A stretch of 18,451 nucleotides of DNA, from assembly GCA_030037875.1 (NCBI GenBank), contig JASHPV010000125.1:1-18451 (forward strand). The letters run 5' to 3'. The first letter of the stretch is position 1. Each line of letters opens with the position of its first letter. Position numbers and translations under genes: made by a program. Below are positions 6,704 through 13,447 of the stretch, piece after piece. The DNA comes from Thermoplasmata archaeon (GTDB taxonomy: Archaea > Thermoplasmatota > Thermoplasmata > Lutacidiplasmatales > UBA184). The notes beneath the pieces are model-generated. The model saw only the letters and a program-made list of their open reading frames with translations. It was not told the origin of the DNA and searched no databases.

Positions 6704-8842
6704 CTACCGGATGTGGTCGAGCGAGAAGGAGCCGAGCGAGAAGGCCCGCTTCGTGAACGTGTAGCCGACCCAGGCCCGGGACTGCACGTCGGTGATCCCC
6801 CGCACCGACAGGAAATTCTTCAGCTGGTCGATCTTGAGGTTGATCGAGCCGTCCATCATGTGCTCGAGGGTCCGGACGTCCGCCTCACTGTGCATGCCGG
6901 TCTCGATGAGATAGTAGCCAGCCGCCCCGTCGACCTTCCGCCGCCCGACGAACGGCTGGAGGAACCGGAACGTCGCCGCGGTGTCCAGGTAGGCCGTGAT
7001 CGTGGACACCGATTCGAAGACGAGCCGGTACGGGATCCCCTTCTGCCGGAACTCGAGCGCGAACTCGTTGACCTTGTTGGTGAGGCCGTCCATGGCCCCC
7101 TTGTCGGTCATCGAGAACAGGACGGCGTTCCGCTCCCCTTCGGTGAGGCCGAGGCTCCGCGAGTAGAGGTCGATGTACTTGACCAGGCCCTTCTGCTCGA
7201 GCTCGAGATAGTTGGGCAGGAAGCCAGTGGCCTCCTCGCGGACGGTTTGGTAGGTCTTGTCGGTGAGGACCCAGATCGCCCCCATGCCGTTCTTGAGGCC
7301 CTCGGTCATGAAGGCCCGGGCGAGGACATCCTTGCCCGTGTGGGCGGGTCCGTTGACCAGTAGCTGGGACCCGGCGGGGATCCCGCCGAACAGCAGGTCG
7401 TCCAACCGGCGGACACCGGTGCGGACCTTCTTCGCCGAGCTGGAGGCCGTGATGTCGGCCTGCGATTTGTCGGCTTCCACTTCCGCGGCCTTCAGTTCCA
7501 GCCCCTCGAGCTCCTGCATCCGCTGGCTGAGGAACTCCTCGCGGGCCCGGAGCTCCTCCTCCTTCTTCGTGACCTCCATCTGAAGCGTCTGGAGCCGCTT
7601 CGTCTTCTCGGCCGAGTCGAGGGAGCCGCCGGCCAGTTTGGCCTCCTCCACGCGTCGCAGCTGGAGGGCGACGGATTCCTTCTGGATCCGCAGCTCCTGC
7701 TCCCAGGCCTGGAGCTCCTTCTCCTTGTACTCGAGGGGGGTGCGGCGTCGCTCGATCTCCTCGGTCTGGAGGCTGATCTCCTCGAACTTGGTCCGTAGCT
7801 CGTTCTCGCGTCGGGCGAGCTCGCGCTCCCGCATGTCGGCCGTGTTCATGCGGGACTGGAGCGCCTCGGTCAGAGACCGCTCGTCCGCGCCGACGGTCTC
7901 GAAGCGCTTCTTCGACAGCTCGAGCTCGGAGCGGAGGTTCCGGACTTCCTCTTCGAGTTGGATCTGCCGCCGGCGCAGTTCCGTTTCCCGCTCGATGTAT
8001 CCGTGCTCCCGCTCGGCAAACTCCAGTCGGACCCGGGCCTCGGTCTCCCGGGAAATCCCCTCGGTACCGCTGGGCGAGCCGGTCGTCCCCTCCCCGGGGG
8101 GTGCGACGGCCGGGGCGGCCGTGGCGGGAGCGATCTCGGTCCCGGCCCGGTCGAGGGCCATCTGGAGTTCCGAGATCCGGCCCTCCATTTCCTGGACGAG
8201 CTGCTCCCGCGCTTTGGCCTCCCGGTTCCGGACGTACTTGATGACCGCGATGGAACCCCGCTTGACGTGCTCCAGCTCCTCCTCCATCTGCTTTCGCTTC
8301 TGGCGCTCGTCGTAGAGCTGTCGCTGGATGTCCTGCAGTTCCTGCACCAGCGAGTGGGGCTCGAACTGGTCGGACTTCACACGGTCCAGTAGGTCGGTCA
8401 GCCACCGGACGAGCGTGGCTTCCCGCTCGCCCGTCGCGGCGGGGGCGGCGGATACGGAACGGTCCGGGGCGACGGGGACGAGGGGGCTGGGAGCCTCGGG
8501 GAGCGTCGAGGGCAGACCGAGTTCCTCCGGAAGGTTCGTGGAAGGGGTCACCGGAGCATGGGCAGGCTCCGAGGACTGGATCCAGGATTCGAGGACGGAA
8601 TCGTCGCCCTCGACCCACTTGCGGAGGACGTCCGTGGAGCCCTTCGTGGGGGTACTGATCTTGTAGCGCTTCGGTCGGTCGCTCTTGTTGACCGAGGCCA
8701 TCCACTTTTCGACGATCCGCTCACCGCTGGGGGCGGCCGTGTCCGCGGGCTCCGAGCCGGGCTTCCGCTGCTTGGTGGGGTCCGGGGCCGCTTCGTCCCG
8801 GGCCGGAGCGGTCTCGGCCGACGCGTCCGTCGAGTCCGTCAT
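6704..8842 (-). CDS. Coiled-coil protein with C-terminal KaiC/RAD55-like ATPase domain
   Basis: A 712-residue protein. Residues 1-150 are acidic/Pro-rich and probably disordered, with four short tryptophan motifs around W47, W76, W87 and W147. About 160-235 and 265-465 are highly charged coiled coils, separated by an Ala/Pro/Gly linker. About 473-700 is a RecA-superfamily KaiC/RAD55-type domain starting TGVRRLDDLLFGGIPAGS, with a Walker A-like loop GPAHTGKD (498-505) and a Walker B-like strand RLVFESVS (606-613). The usual Ser/Thr after the P-loop Lys is Asp here, so nucleotide use may be altered. No kinase or DNA-binding motif is visible. The architecture suggests a scaffold or signalling ATPase with an elongated coil; the function is unknown. 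The promoter is unclear (CCTTAAGG near 8875-8882). Confidence 0.8.
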   Translation of the reverse strand: MTDSTDASAETAPARDEAAPDPTKQRKPGSEPADTAAPSGERIVEKWMASVNKSDRPKRYKISTPTKGSTDVLRKWVEGDDSVLESWIQSSEPAHAPVTPSTNLPEELGLPSTLPEAPSPLVPVAPDRSVSAAPAATGEREATLVRWLTDLLDRVKSDQFEPHSLVQELQDIQRQLYDERQKRKQMEEELEHVKRGSIAVIKYVRNREAKAREQLVQEMEGRISELQMALDRAGTEIAPATAAPAVAPPGEGTTGSPSGTEGISRETEARVRLEFAEREHGYIERETELRRRQIQLEEEVRNLRSELELSKKRFETVGADERSLTEALQSRMNTADMRERELARRENELRTKFEEISLQTEEIERRRTPLEYKEKELQAWEQELRIQKESVALQLRRVEEAKLAGGSLDSAEKTKRLQTLQMEVTKKEEELRAREEFLSQRMQELEGLELKAAEVEADKSQADITASSSAKKVRTGVRRLDDLLFGGIPAGSQLLVNGPAHTGKDVLARAFMTEGLKNGMGAIWVLTDKTYQTVREEATGFLPNYLELEQKGLVKYIDLYSRSLGLTEGERNAVLFSMTDKGAMDGLTNKVNEFALEFRQKGIPYRLVFESVSTITAYLDTAATFRFLQPFVGRRKVDGAAGYYLIETGMHSEADVRTLEHMMDGSINLKIDQLKNFLSVRGITDVQSRAWVGYTFTKRAFSLGSFSLDHIR

Positions 8843-8904
8843 CAGATGGCCCTGTTACAAGGGTGGCAAGCCACCTTAAGGCCTGTGGACGACCGGCGCT
8901 GCCC

Positions 8905-9462
8905 TCAGGGGGTGCTCGCCGCCATTTCCGGTCCCCAGCCGGGGAAGACCGAACCCGGAACCCGGGACCGGAACTCGTCCTCCCACCAGCGGAGGTACTG
9001 CCGGCGTCCGTTCCGTCGTTCTTCGAGGGCCTCTCGGGCGAGGTCGCTCGCCAGCGGCGCCCACGATTCCCAATGCTCCCGGGCCCGGCGCGGGACCGCG
9101 AGGTAGGAGGGAGGGCCCTGGAACCGGGTGCCGAACCGGGCGAGGACGTAGAGGTCGCACGCGCGCTCGCCGTTCGGCACGAGGTGGAGCGGCCACTGCA
9201 GCAGATGCATGAATTCATGGGCGGCGGTCGCCGCCAGCTCCTGCGGACGACGGACCAATCCGGGGTGGAAGGCGACCCGCGGAGGCCGTTCCAGTATCGA
9301 CGCGGTGCCGAGGCGGCGCGAACCGGACGGCAGGAGGTCGACCCGGACCTGAAGACCGGACAGTTCCGGGAACGCGTCCGCCACCTGGCTCACGATACCG
9401 AGCAGCCCCGGTGCGTGGGGCCAGTACCGGAGCCGACGCGTGGGCGACAGGTCGACTCCCAT
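8905..9462 (-). CDS. Predicted HExxH zinc metallopeptidase-like protein
   Basis: A 185-residue protein starting at ATG 9462. AATAAHEFMHLLQWP carries a canonical HExxH zinc site (His82, Glu83, His86), and downstream GERACDLYVLARFG (Glu99 or Asp103) could provide the third ligand as in gluzincins. Family-level function is unproven; similar short HExxH proteins occur in archaea as conserved hypotheticals. The C-terminal half is Arg/Trp/Glu-rich (RRQYLRWWEDEFRSR). There is no signal peptide or membrane helix, so it is likely cytoplasmic. ATG 9462 is exactly one leaderless distance from the TATA box at 9484-9492. Starts at 9486 or 9555 would overlap the box and are rejected. It is divergent from TyrRS. 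Confidence 0.7.
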   Translation of the reverse strand: MGVDLSPTRRLRYWPHAPGLLGIVSQVADAFPELSGLQVRVDLLPSGSRRLGTASILERPPRVAFHPGLVRRPQELAATAAHEFMHLLQWPLHLVPNGERACDLYVLARFGTRFQGPPSYLAVPRRAREHWESWAPLASDLAREALEERRNGRRQYLRWWEDEFRSRVPGSVFPGWGPEMAASTP

Positions 9463-9483
9463 CGAGGGTTTCGAACATGGGGG

Positions 9484-9492
9484 CATAAATAG
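9484..9492. promoter_or_regulatory. Single TATA box shared by the divergent metallopeptidase and tyrS genes
   Basis: CATAAATAG reads CTATTTATG on the other strand. Its centre (9488) is 26 nt from the minus-strand ATG at 9462 and 27 nt from the plus-strand GTG at 9515. Both genes therefore appear leaderless and driven by one bidirectional box; no second AT-rich element is present in the 52-bp gap. Confidence 0.7.
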
Positions 9493-9514
9493 AGCCGCGG
9501 TTCCTCGCGCAAGC

Positions 9515-10582
9515 GTGGACCTCGAGGAACGCGTCGACCGGGTGATCCGGAACACCGCGGAGGTCCTGACCCCGGACGAGCTCCGTCCCCTGTTCGAACG
9601 CGAATCGGCGCCTCGGACCTACATCGGATTCGAGCCGTCGGGATTGCTCCACGTCGGGCACCTGATCACCGCCCGCAAGATGCGGGACCTCACGGAGGCG
9701 GGATGCCGCCTCACCGTGTTCCTCGCAGATTGGCACGCGTGGATCAACGACAAGTTCGGAGGCTCGCTCGAGAAGATCCGCGAATGCGGGAAGTACATGC
9801 GGAGCGCGTTCATCGCGCTCGGCGTAGACCCGGGGAAGACCGAGTTCCGCTGGGCCCAGGACCTGCAGGCCCGGCCGGGATACTGGGACCGCGTCATCCG
9901 GGTCGCGAAAGCGACCTCGCTGGCGCGGTCCCGCCGGGCGCTGCCGATCCTCGGACGAAGCGAGAACGATGCCAACCTGGACACGGCGAAGCTGTTCTAT
10001 CCGTCGATGCAGGCGGCCGATATTTTCGAGCTGCCGGTCGAGATCGCGTACGCGGGGATCGACCAGCGACGCGCCCACGTGCTGGCCCGGGAAGTCGCGC
10101 ATCACTACCATTGGCCGGTTCCCGTCGCCGTCCATACTCCCCTCATCTCGTCCCTGAAGGGTGGGGGGCGGATGGACCCCGAGGCACAGACCGTGGAGCG
10201 GAAAATGTCGAAATCTGACCCGACCGCCGGGATCCCGATCCCCTCGGACCCCGAGGTCGTGGCGGAACGGATCGACGCGGCGTACTGCCCGGCCAAGGAG
10301 GTCGACGGGAATCCGATCGTCGAGCTGGTCCGTTTTGTGGTCTTTCCGTGGGAAGGAAAGCTCTCGATCGACCGGGCCGCCAAACATGGGGGCCCCTTCG
10401 TGCTGGCCACGGAGGAGGAGTTTCTGACCACCTGGAAGGCCGGGTCGTTGCACCCTCAGGACCTGAAGGCCGCCGTGGCCGTCGCGCTCACTCGGATACT
10501 GGAGCCGGTCGATCGGTTCTTCCGAAGCCATCCGGACGCGATCCCGCCCGTCCTCCGGCCGGGTGCCGCAGGCCCGGCCTAG
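9515..10582 (+). CDS. tyrS: Tyrosine--tRNA ligase (archaeal type)
   Basis: A 355-residue class I aminoacyl-tRNA synthetase that charges tRNA-Tyr. The HIGH-type motif is HVGH (residues 46-49) after YIGFEPSGLL, and KMSKS is intact at 230-234. AYAGIDQRRAHVLAREV matches the archaeal/eukaryotic TyrRS tyrosine/ATP region, and the C-terminal part carries LHPQDLKAAVAVAL, the compact archaeal anticodon domain. Length is close to the family norm of about 310-360. The GTG at 9515 opens VDLEERVDRVIRNTAEVLT, where archaeal TyrRS proteins begin, and fits the TATA box; an upstream ATG at 9440 would read through the promoter and is rejected. The gene ends 35 bp before the ribosomal operon promoter. Confidence 0.93.
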   Translation: MDLEERVDRVIRNTAEVLTPDELRPLFERESAPRTYIGFEPSGLLHVGHLITARKMRDLTEAGCRLTVFLADWHAWINDKFGGSLEKIRECGKYMRSAFIALGVDPGKTEFRWAQDLQARPGYWDRVIRVAKATSLARSRRALPILGRSENDANLDTAKLFYPSMQAADIFELPVEIAYAGIDQRRAHVLAREVAHHYHWPVPVAVHTPLISSLKGGGRMDPEAQTVERKMSKSDPTAGIPIPSDPEVVAERIDAAYCPAKEVDGNPIVELVRFVVFPWEGKLSIDRAAKHGGPFVLATEEEFLTTWKAGSLHPQDLKAAVAVALTRILEPVDRFFRSHPDAIPPVLRPGAAGPA

Positions 10583-10599
10583 CGCCCGATGCCGGCGAC

Positions 10600-10615
10600 A
10601 CCGGCGCGCGCCGGT
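10600..10615. repeat. 16-nt perfect palindrome upstream of the ribosomal promoter
   Basis: ACCGGCGCGCGCCGGT is its own reverse complement. It lies between the tyrS stop and the TATA box of the L7Ae operon, 4 nt before that box and overlapping the expected BRE position. It could be a regulator-binding site or the stem of a tyrS terminator; no T-run follows. Confidence 0.7.
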
Positions 10616-10619
10616 AGGG

Positions 10620-10627
10620 CTAAATAC
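10620..10627 (+). promoter_or_regulatory. TATA box of the L7Ae-S28e-L24e operon
   Basis: CTAAATAC predicts a start near 10650 and hence a leader of about 45 nt before ATG 10697, unlike the leaderless genes nearby. Confidence 0.65.
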
Positions 10628-10643
10628 CGCCGCCCATAGCCAC

Positions 10644-10666
10644 GGGTCCCGTGAGCCGAGGGACCC
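10644..10666 (+). promoter_or_regulatory. Leader hairpin of the L7Ae operon, possible K-loop
   Basis: A perfect 7-bp stem GGGTCCC/GGGACCC encloses the 9-nt loop GTGAGCCGA, which contains the UGA and GA elements of a kink-turn-like loop. A 10-nt palindrome CCCGTACGGG (10665-10674) follows. L7Ae binds kink-turns and is known to regulate its own mRNA in some archaea, so this could be an autoregulatory site. The predicted transcription start (about 10650) lies close to or inside the hairpin, which weakens the case. Confidence 0.3.
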
Positions 10667-10696
10667 CGTACGGGTTCCCGCTGACGCGAGGAAACG

Positions 10697-11068
10697 ATGG
10701 CGCGAGCGATCTACATCCGGTTTGAGACCCCGACTGAAATCGCCGACAAGGCGCTGCAGCTGGTCCAGATTGCCCGCGAAACGGGCAAACTGCGCGTCGG
10801 CACGAACGAAGTGACCAAGGCGAGCGAGCGGGCCGAGGCCAAGCTCGTGGTCATGGCCGAGGACGTCGACCCGATCGAGATTCTGGCGCACATCCCGATG
10901 CTCTGCGAAGAGAAGCGGATCCCGTACGTGTACGTCCCCAAGAAGCAGCGCCTTGGCCAATCCGCCGGCCTCTCCAAGTCGGCCGCGAGCGTCGCCGTCG
11001 TCGAGGCGGGCGAAGGGAAAGGAATCCTCGACGAACTTACCGGCGCCTACACGACCCTCAAGAAGTAA
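10697..11068 (+). CDS. rpl7ae: Large ribosomal subunit protein L7Ae
   Basis: A 123-residue kink-turn RNA-binding protein, full length. Archaeal L7Ae is part of the 50S subunit and also of box C/D and H/ACA RNPs and RNase P. Diagnostic segments are KLRVGTNEVTKASERAEAKLVVMAEDVDP (an RNA-contacting helix with the GTNEVTKA motif) and the hydrophobic loop region VPKKQRLGQSAGLSKSAASVAV. GAGGAAACG precedes the ATG. It is the first gene of the archaeal L7Ae-S28e-L24e cluster, 28 bp ahead of S28e. Confidence 0.97.
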   Translation: MARAIYIRFETPTEIADKALQLVQIARETGKLRVGTNEVTKASERAEAKLVVMAEDVDPIEILAHIPMLCEEKRIPYVYVPKKQRLGQSAGLSKSAASVAVVEAGEGKGILDELTGAYTTLKK

Positions 11069-11096
11069 CCGGTGCGGGCGCTCCGAGGGGTGAACG

Positions 11097-11312
11097 ATGG
11101 CGGATGAGGACAAGGGTTCCCCGGCGGAGGTCGTGGAACTCGTCGGACGGACGGGCATGGCCGGGGAGGCTACGCAGGTCAAGGTCCGAGTCCTGGCCGG
11201 CCGGGACCGCGGGAAGATCATCGCGCGCAACGTGATGGGGCCGATCCGCGTCGGCGACGTGCTCGTCCTGCGCGAGACGGCCCGAGAGGCCCGGAAACTG
11301 TCGGTGCGTTGA
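11097..11312 (+). CDS. rps28e: Small ribosomal subunit protein S28e
   Basis: A 71-residue OB-fold protein of the 30S subunit, at the normal archaeal length. The family core EVVELVGRTGMAGEATQVKVRV and the C-terminal signature GPIRVGDVLVLRETAREAR are intact. GGGGTGA six nucleotides upstream of the ATG is a good Shine-Dalgarno site. It sits between L7Ae and L24e, the conserved archaeal order, and is surely cotranscribed with them. Confidence 0.97.
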   Translation: MADEDKGSPAEVVELVGRTGMAGEATQVKVRVLAGRDRGKIIARNVMGPIRVGDVLVLRETAREARKLSVR

Positions 11313-11325
11313 GGGCACCCTGCAC

Positions 11326-11733
11326 ATGGTCGTCCACCGCACCTGTTCGTTCTGCGCCGGGGAGATCGAGCCCGGAACCGGCCAACTGTTCGTCAAGCGG
11401 GACGGCTCGCTCTACGCGTTCTGCTCCTCCTCGTGCCGGAAACAGCAGATGGGCCTCGGCCGCGTGGGCCACCGGCTCCGGTGGACCCAGGCCCACGAAC
11501 TGAAACGGCTCGCGGAACAGCGCCGCCAACCGACGGCCGCGGCACCACCGACCCCGAAGGCGGGAGCCGGAAAGGCGAAGGCAACCCCGGCGGAGCCGGA
11601 GAAGCCCCCGACCGCCAAGAAGGCCCCTAAGCCCAAGCCGGCGGAAGGCGCTCCCGCACCGGCGGACGACGCGGGCGCGACGCCCAAGAAGGCTCGGCCC
11701 AAGAAGGCCGCGCCCCCGCCCGCCTCCACGTAG
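11326..11733 (+). CDS. rpl24e: Large ribosomal subunit protein L24e with long disordered C-terminal extension
   Basis: Residues 1-62 are a complete L24e zinc-ribbon protein with CxxC (Cys7, Cys10) and CxxxC (Cys33, Cys37), and the family motifs IEPGTGQLFVKRDG and RLRWT. Archaeal L24e is usually about 55-70 residues. Here the chain continues to 135 residues with an Ala/Lys/Pro-rich, low-complexity tail, strongly basic and presumably disordered. The tail could contact rRNA or neighbouring subunits, but this is inference. It begins 13 bp after S28e. The next gene in many euryarchaea would be ndk; here about 3 kb of other genes intervene. Confidence 0.93.
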   Translation: MVVHRTCSFCAGEIEPGTGQLFVKRDGSLYAFCSSSCRKQQMGLGRVGHRLRWTQAHELKRLAEQRRQPTAAAPPTPKAGAGKAKATPAEPEKPPTAKKAPKPKPAEGAPAPADDAGATPKKARPKKAAPPPAST

Positions 11734-11807
11734 GACCCGCCCAGTCGGATTGTCTGGCGCCTCGGGCCGACGGAAATCGTATTGCCGACGGCGTCGCTCG
11801 CCGCGCG

Positions 11808-13208
11808 TTGACCCTTTCACTGCTCGAGTCCGCGGGCCCGGAGCTCGTCGCCTTCGCCGTCAGCGGTTTGGTCGTACTGTACGCCTGGCCGGGCGCTCGC
11901 GCCTTCCGGGCATGGGTCGACCGGAACTTGGCGCGCCGTCTGGGAGGGCTCTCCGCGATTCGTTGGGATTGGCGGGTGGTGGCGCTGGTCCTCGGCATCG
12001 TGTTCGTGGCCGCTGCCTTCGTCCAATCGGCACCGATCCCCTGCTCCGCGGGCGAGGACGACACGCTGGCCCTGCTGCAATCGGGCCGGAATTTTTTGTC
12101 GGGCGGAAACCCGTTCGTCACGTCCCAGTGCGGGCATTGGGTCCTGGTGCCATACGGAATGGCGAGCGTGCTGCTCGACGCCCTCGGGAGCCTGGGCGGT
12201 CGGGTCGGGATCTGGCTGGTCTGGAACCTGGCGGCCCTCTTGCTGATCCCACTGACCTGGGCCCTCGCCGGAGCTCAGCGGTGGTATGTGACGATCTTCG
12301 TCGCGACGTCGATGCTCTACGCTCCGCTCGTCGTCGGGTCGATCCAGGGCGGGCACAGCGCGGTCGTACCGGTCGCCGCCCTGCTCGGGATCTGGCTCGC
12401 GTTGCGGCGGAATCCCTCGGCCGGTGTGTGGGCCGGATTTCTCTCTACCGTGAAATTTCCCTCGCTGTTTCCGTTCTGGGGCGGTCTCTCCGGCGTGGCG
12501 GCCGAGCGGTGGCGGGCCGTCGTCCTCTCCGGAGTCGTTTTCGCCGGCCTGACCCTCGTCGTCGTCGAGGTCTGGGGCGGGGCCGCGTTCAATCTGCTCT
12601 TCACGACGCAACTCACGAGAGCGGATTTCTCGATCAACGAGTTCGGAGTCCTGATTCCCCTCCGGGCGATGCCGCCGTCCATCGTTCTGACGGCGATCCA
12701 GGGCGTCTCGCTCCTCGCCGCGCTCGTCTTCGTCCACGGGCGACGGTGGCCCGCAGTGCCCGCGGTCGCTCTCCTCACGGTCGTGGTGGCGCTCGTCGCT
12801 CAACGGTTCACGGAGAACTTCATGGTCTGGCTTCTTCCGGTCGCCCTGATGGGGCCGACCTACGGTCGGTGGCTCTTCGCGCTCGGCGTGGTCGGGGTGG
12901 CGGACGCGACGGTCGCGCTCCCGGCCTGCATGAACCAAGGCGCCTGTGTCCCGTCGGAAGCGTTGGGCGGCCTGTTCGGGGTGCTGCTGTTCATCCTCCT
13001 CGTGGTGGTCTTACGGGAAGGGTCCCGGTTGGCCCGAGAAGGCTCCCGGGCCGTCTCGGAGCCGGCCCCGACCGCGCCGCCCAGTGAGCCGGGCGCGGCG
13101 AGGGAGACCTCGAGCACCTTCCACTCCGCCCCTCGGTTTGAAGGACGAGAGGCGCCCACCCGCCCCGCGTGGTCCGTCGAGATGAGGACCCCTCCGCCGG
13201 CTGGGTGA
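11808..13208 (+). CDS. Polytopic membrane protein, possibly a GT-C/GT87-like glycosyltransferase
   Basis: A 466-residue protein with about 11-12 hydrophobic helices between residues 10 and 405 and a cytoplasmic-looking Pro/Ser/Glu-rich tail (about 405-466). The first long loop carries GEDD followed by SGGNPF, recalling the acidic loop and G-x-NP motif of lipid-linked-sugar (GT87/DUF2029-type) mannosyltransferases. This is only a resemblance; no decisive motif is visible. The start is TTG at 11808, with a weak AT-rich element (ATCGTATT, about 11777-11784) at the leaderless distance. The TGA stop overlaps the GTG of the next gene as GTGA, so the Cas4-like halves are probably translationally coupled to it. 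Confidence 0.6.
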   Translation: MTLSLLESAGPELVAFAVSGLVVLYAWPGARAFRAWVDRNLARRLGGLSAIRWDWRVVALVLGIVFVAAAFVQSAPIPCSAGEDDTLALLQSGRNFLSGGNPFVTSQCGHWVLVPYGMASVLLDALGSLGGRVGIWLVWNLAALLLIPLTWALAGAQRWYVTIFVATSMLYAPLVVGSIQGGHSAVVPVAALLGIWLALRRNPSAGVWAGFLSTVKFPSLFPFWGGLSGVAAERWRAVVLSGVVFAGLTLVVVEVWGGAAFNLLFTTQLTRADFSINEFGVLIPLRAMPPSIVLTAIQGVSLLAALVFVHGRRWPAVPAVALLTVVVALVAQRFTENFMVWLLPVALMGPTYGRWLFALGVVGVADATVALPACMNQGACVPSEALGGLFGVLLFILLVVVLREGSRLAREGSRAVSEPAPTAPPSEPGAARETSSTFHSAPRFEGREAPTRPAWSVEMRTPPPAG

Positions 13209-13447
13209 CCGCGAGCGAGCTCGCGGATTACGCGTTCTGTCCCCGGGCGTACTGGTACCGCAGGCATCCTCCGCCCGAGGGCCCGGCTCCCTCGAACGTG
13301 GCCGCTCGAGCGGACGGGGTACGATTCCACGCGCGAACGCTCACGAGGCGGTATCGACGCGAACGGTGGTCGACCGTGTGGTGGATCCTCGTGGCGGCCG
13401 GCCTGCTCCTGTGTCTTTGGGCTCTCGCCCAGGCCGGGGTTCTATGA
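13205..13447 (+). CDS. Cas4/RecB-like nuclease, N-terminal half with C-terminal membrane helix
   Basis: An 80-residue protein. VTASELADYAFCPRAYWYRR matches the N-terminus of Cas4-type PD-(D/E)XK nucleases (COG1468-like), with Cys12 as the first Fe-S cluster cysteine. GVRFHARTL gives the conserved His42 after a Gly. Instead of continuing into the nuclease core, the chain has an Arg-rich stretch (RRYRRER) and one membrane helix (about 56-79), then stops. The GTG start overlaps the upstream TGA (GTGA), and the Cas4-like residues begin exactly there. An in-frame GTG at 13169 is possible but adds only non-conserved residues. Its TGA overlaps the ATG of the second half (ATGA). By the positive-inside rule the nuclease part is cytoplasmic. 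Confidence 0.72.
   Translation: MTASELADYAFCPRAYWYRRHPPPEGPAPSNVAARADGVRFHARTLTRRYRRERWSTVWWILVAAGLLLCLWALAQAGVL

Noticed and set aside
6653..7363. Plus-strand open frame opposite the ATPase C-terminus
   Set aside because: It is antisense to the conserved KaiC-like domain and starts within the promoter region of the SRP RNA.
6885..8705. Minus-strand open frame of about 600 codons overlapping the coiled-coil ATPase
   Set aside because: It is a frame-shifted shadow of the same gene, Pro/Gly/Arg-rich, without motifs.
9215..11230. Minus-strand open frame of about 670 codons across tyrS and L7Ae
   Set aside because: It is the complement of two certain genes; the translation is compositionally biased and has no domain.
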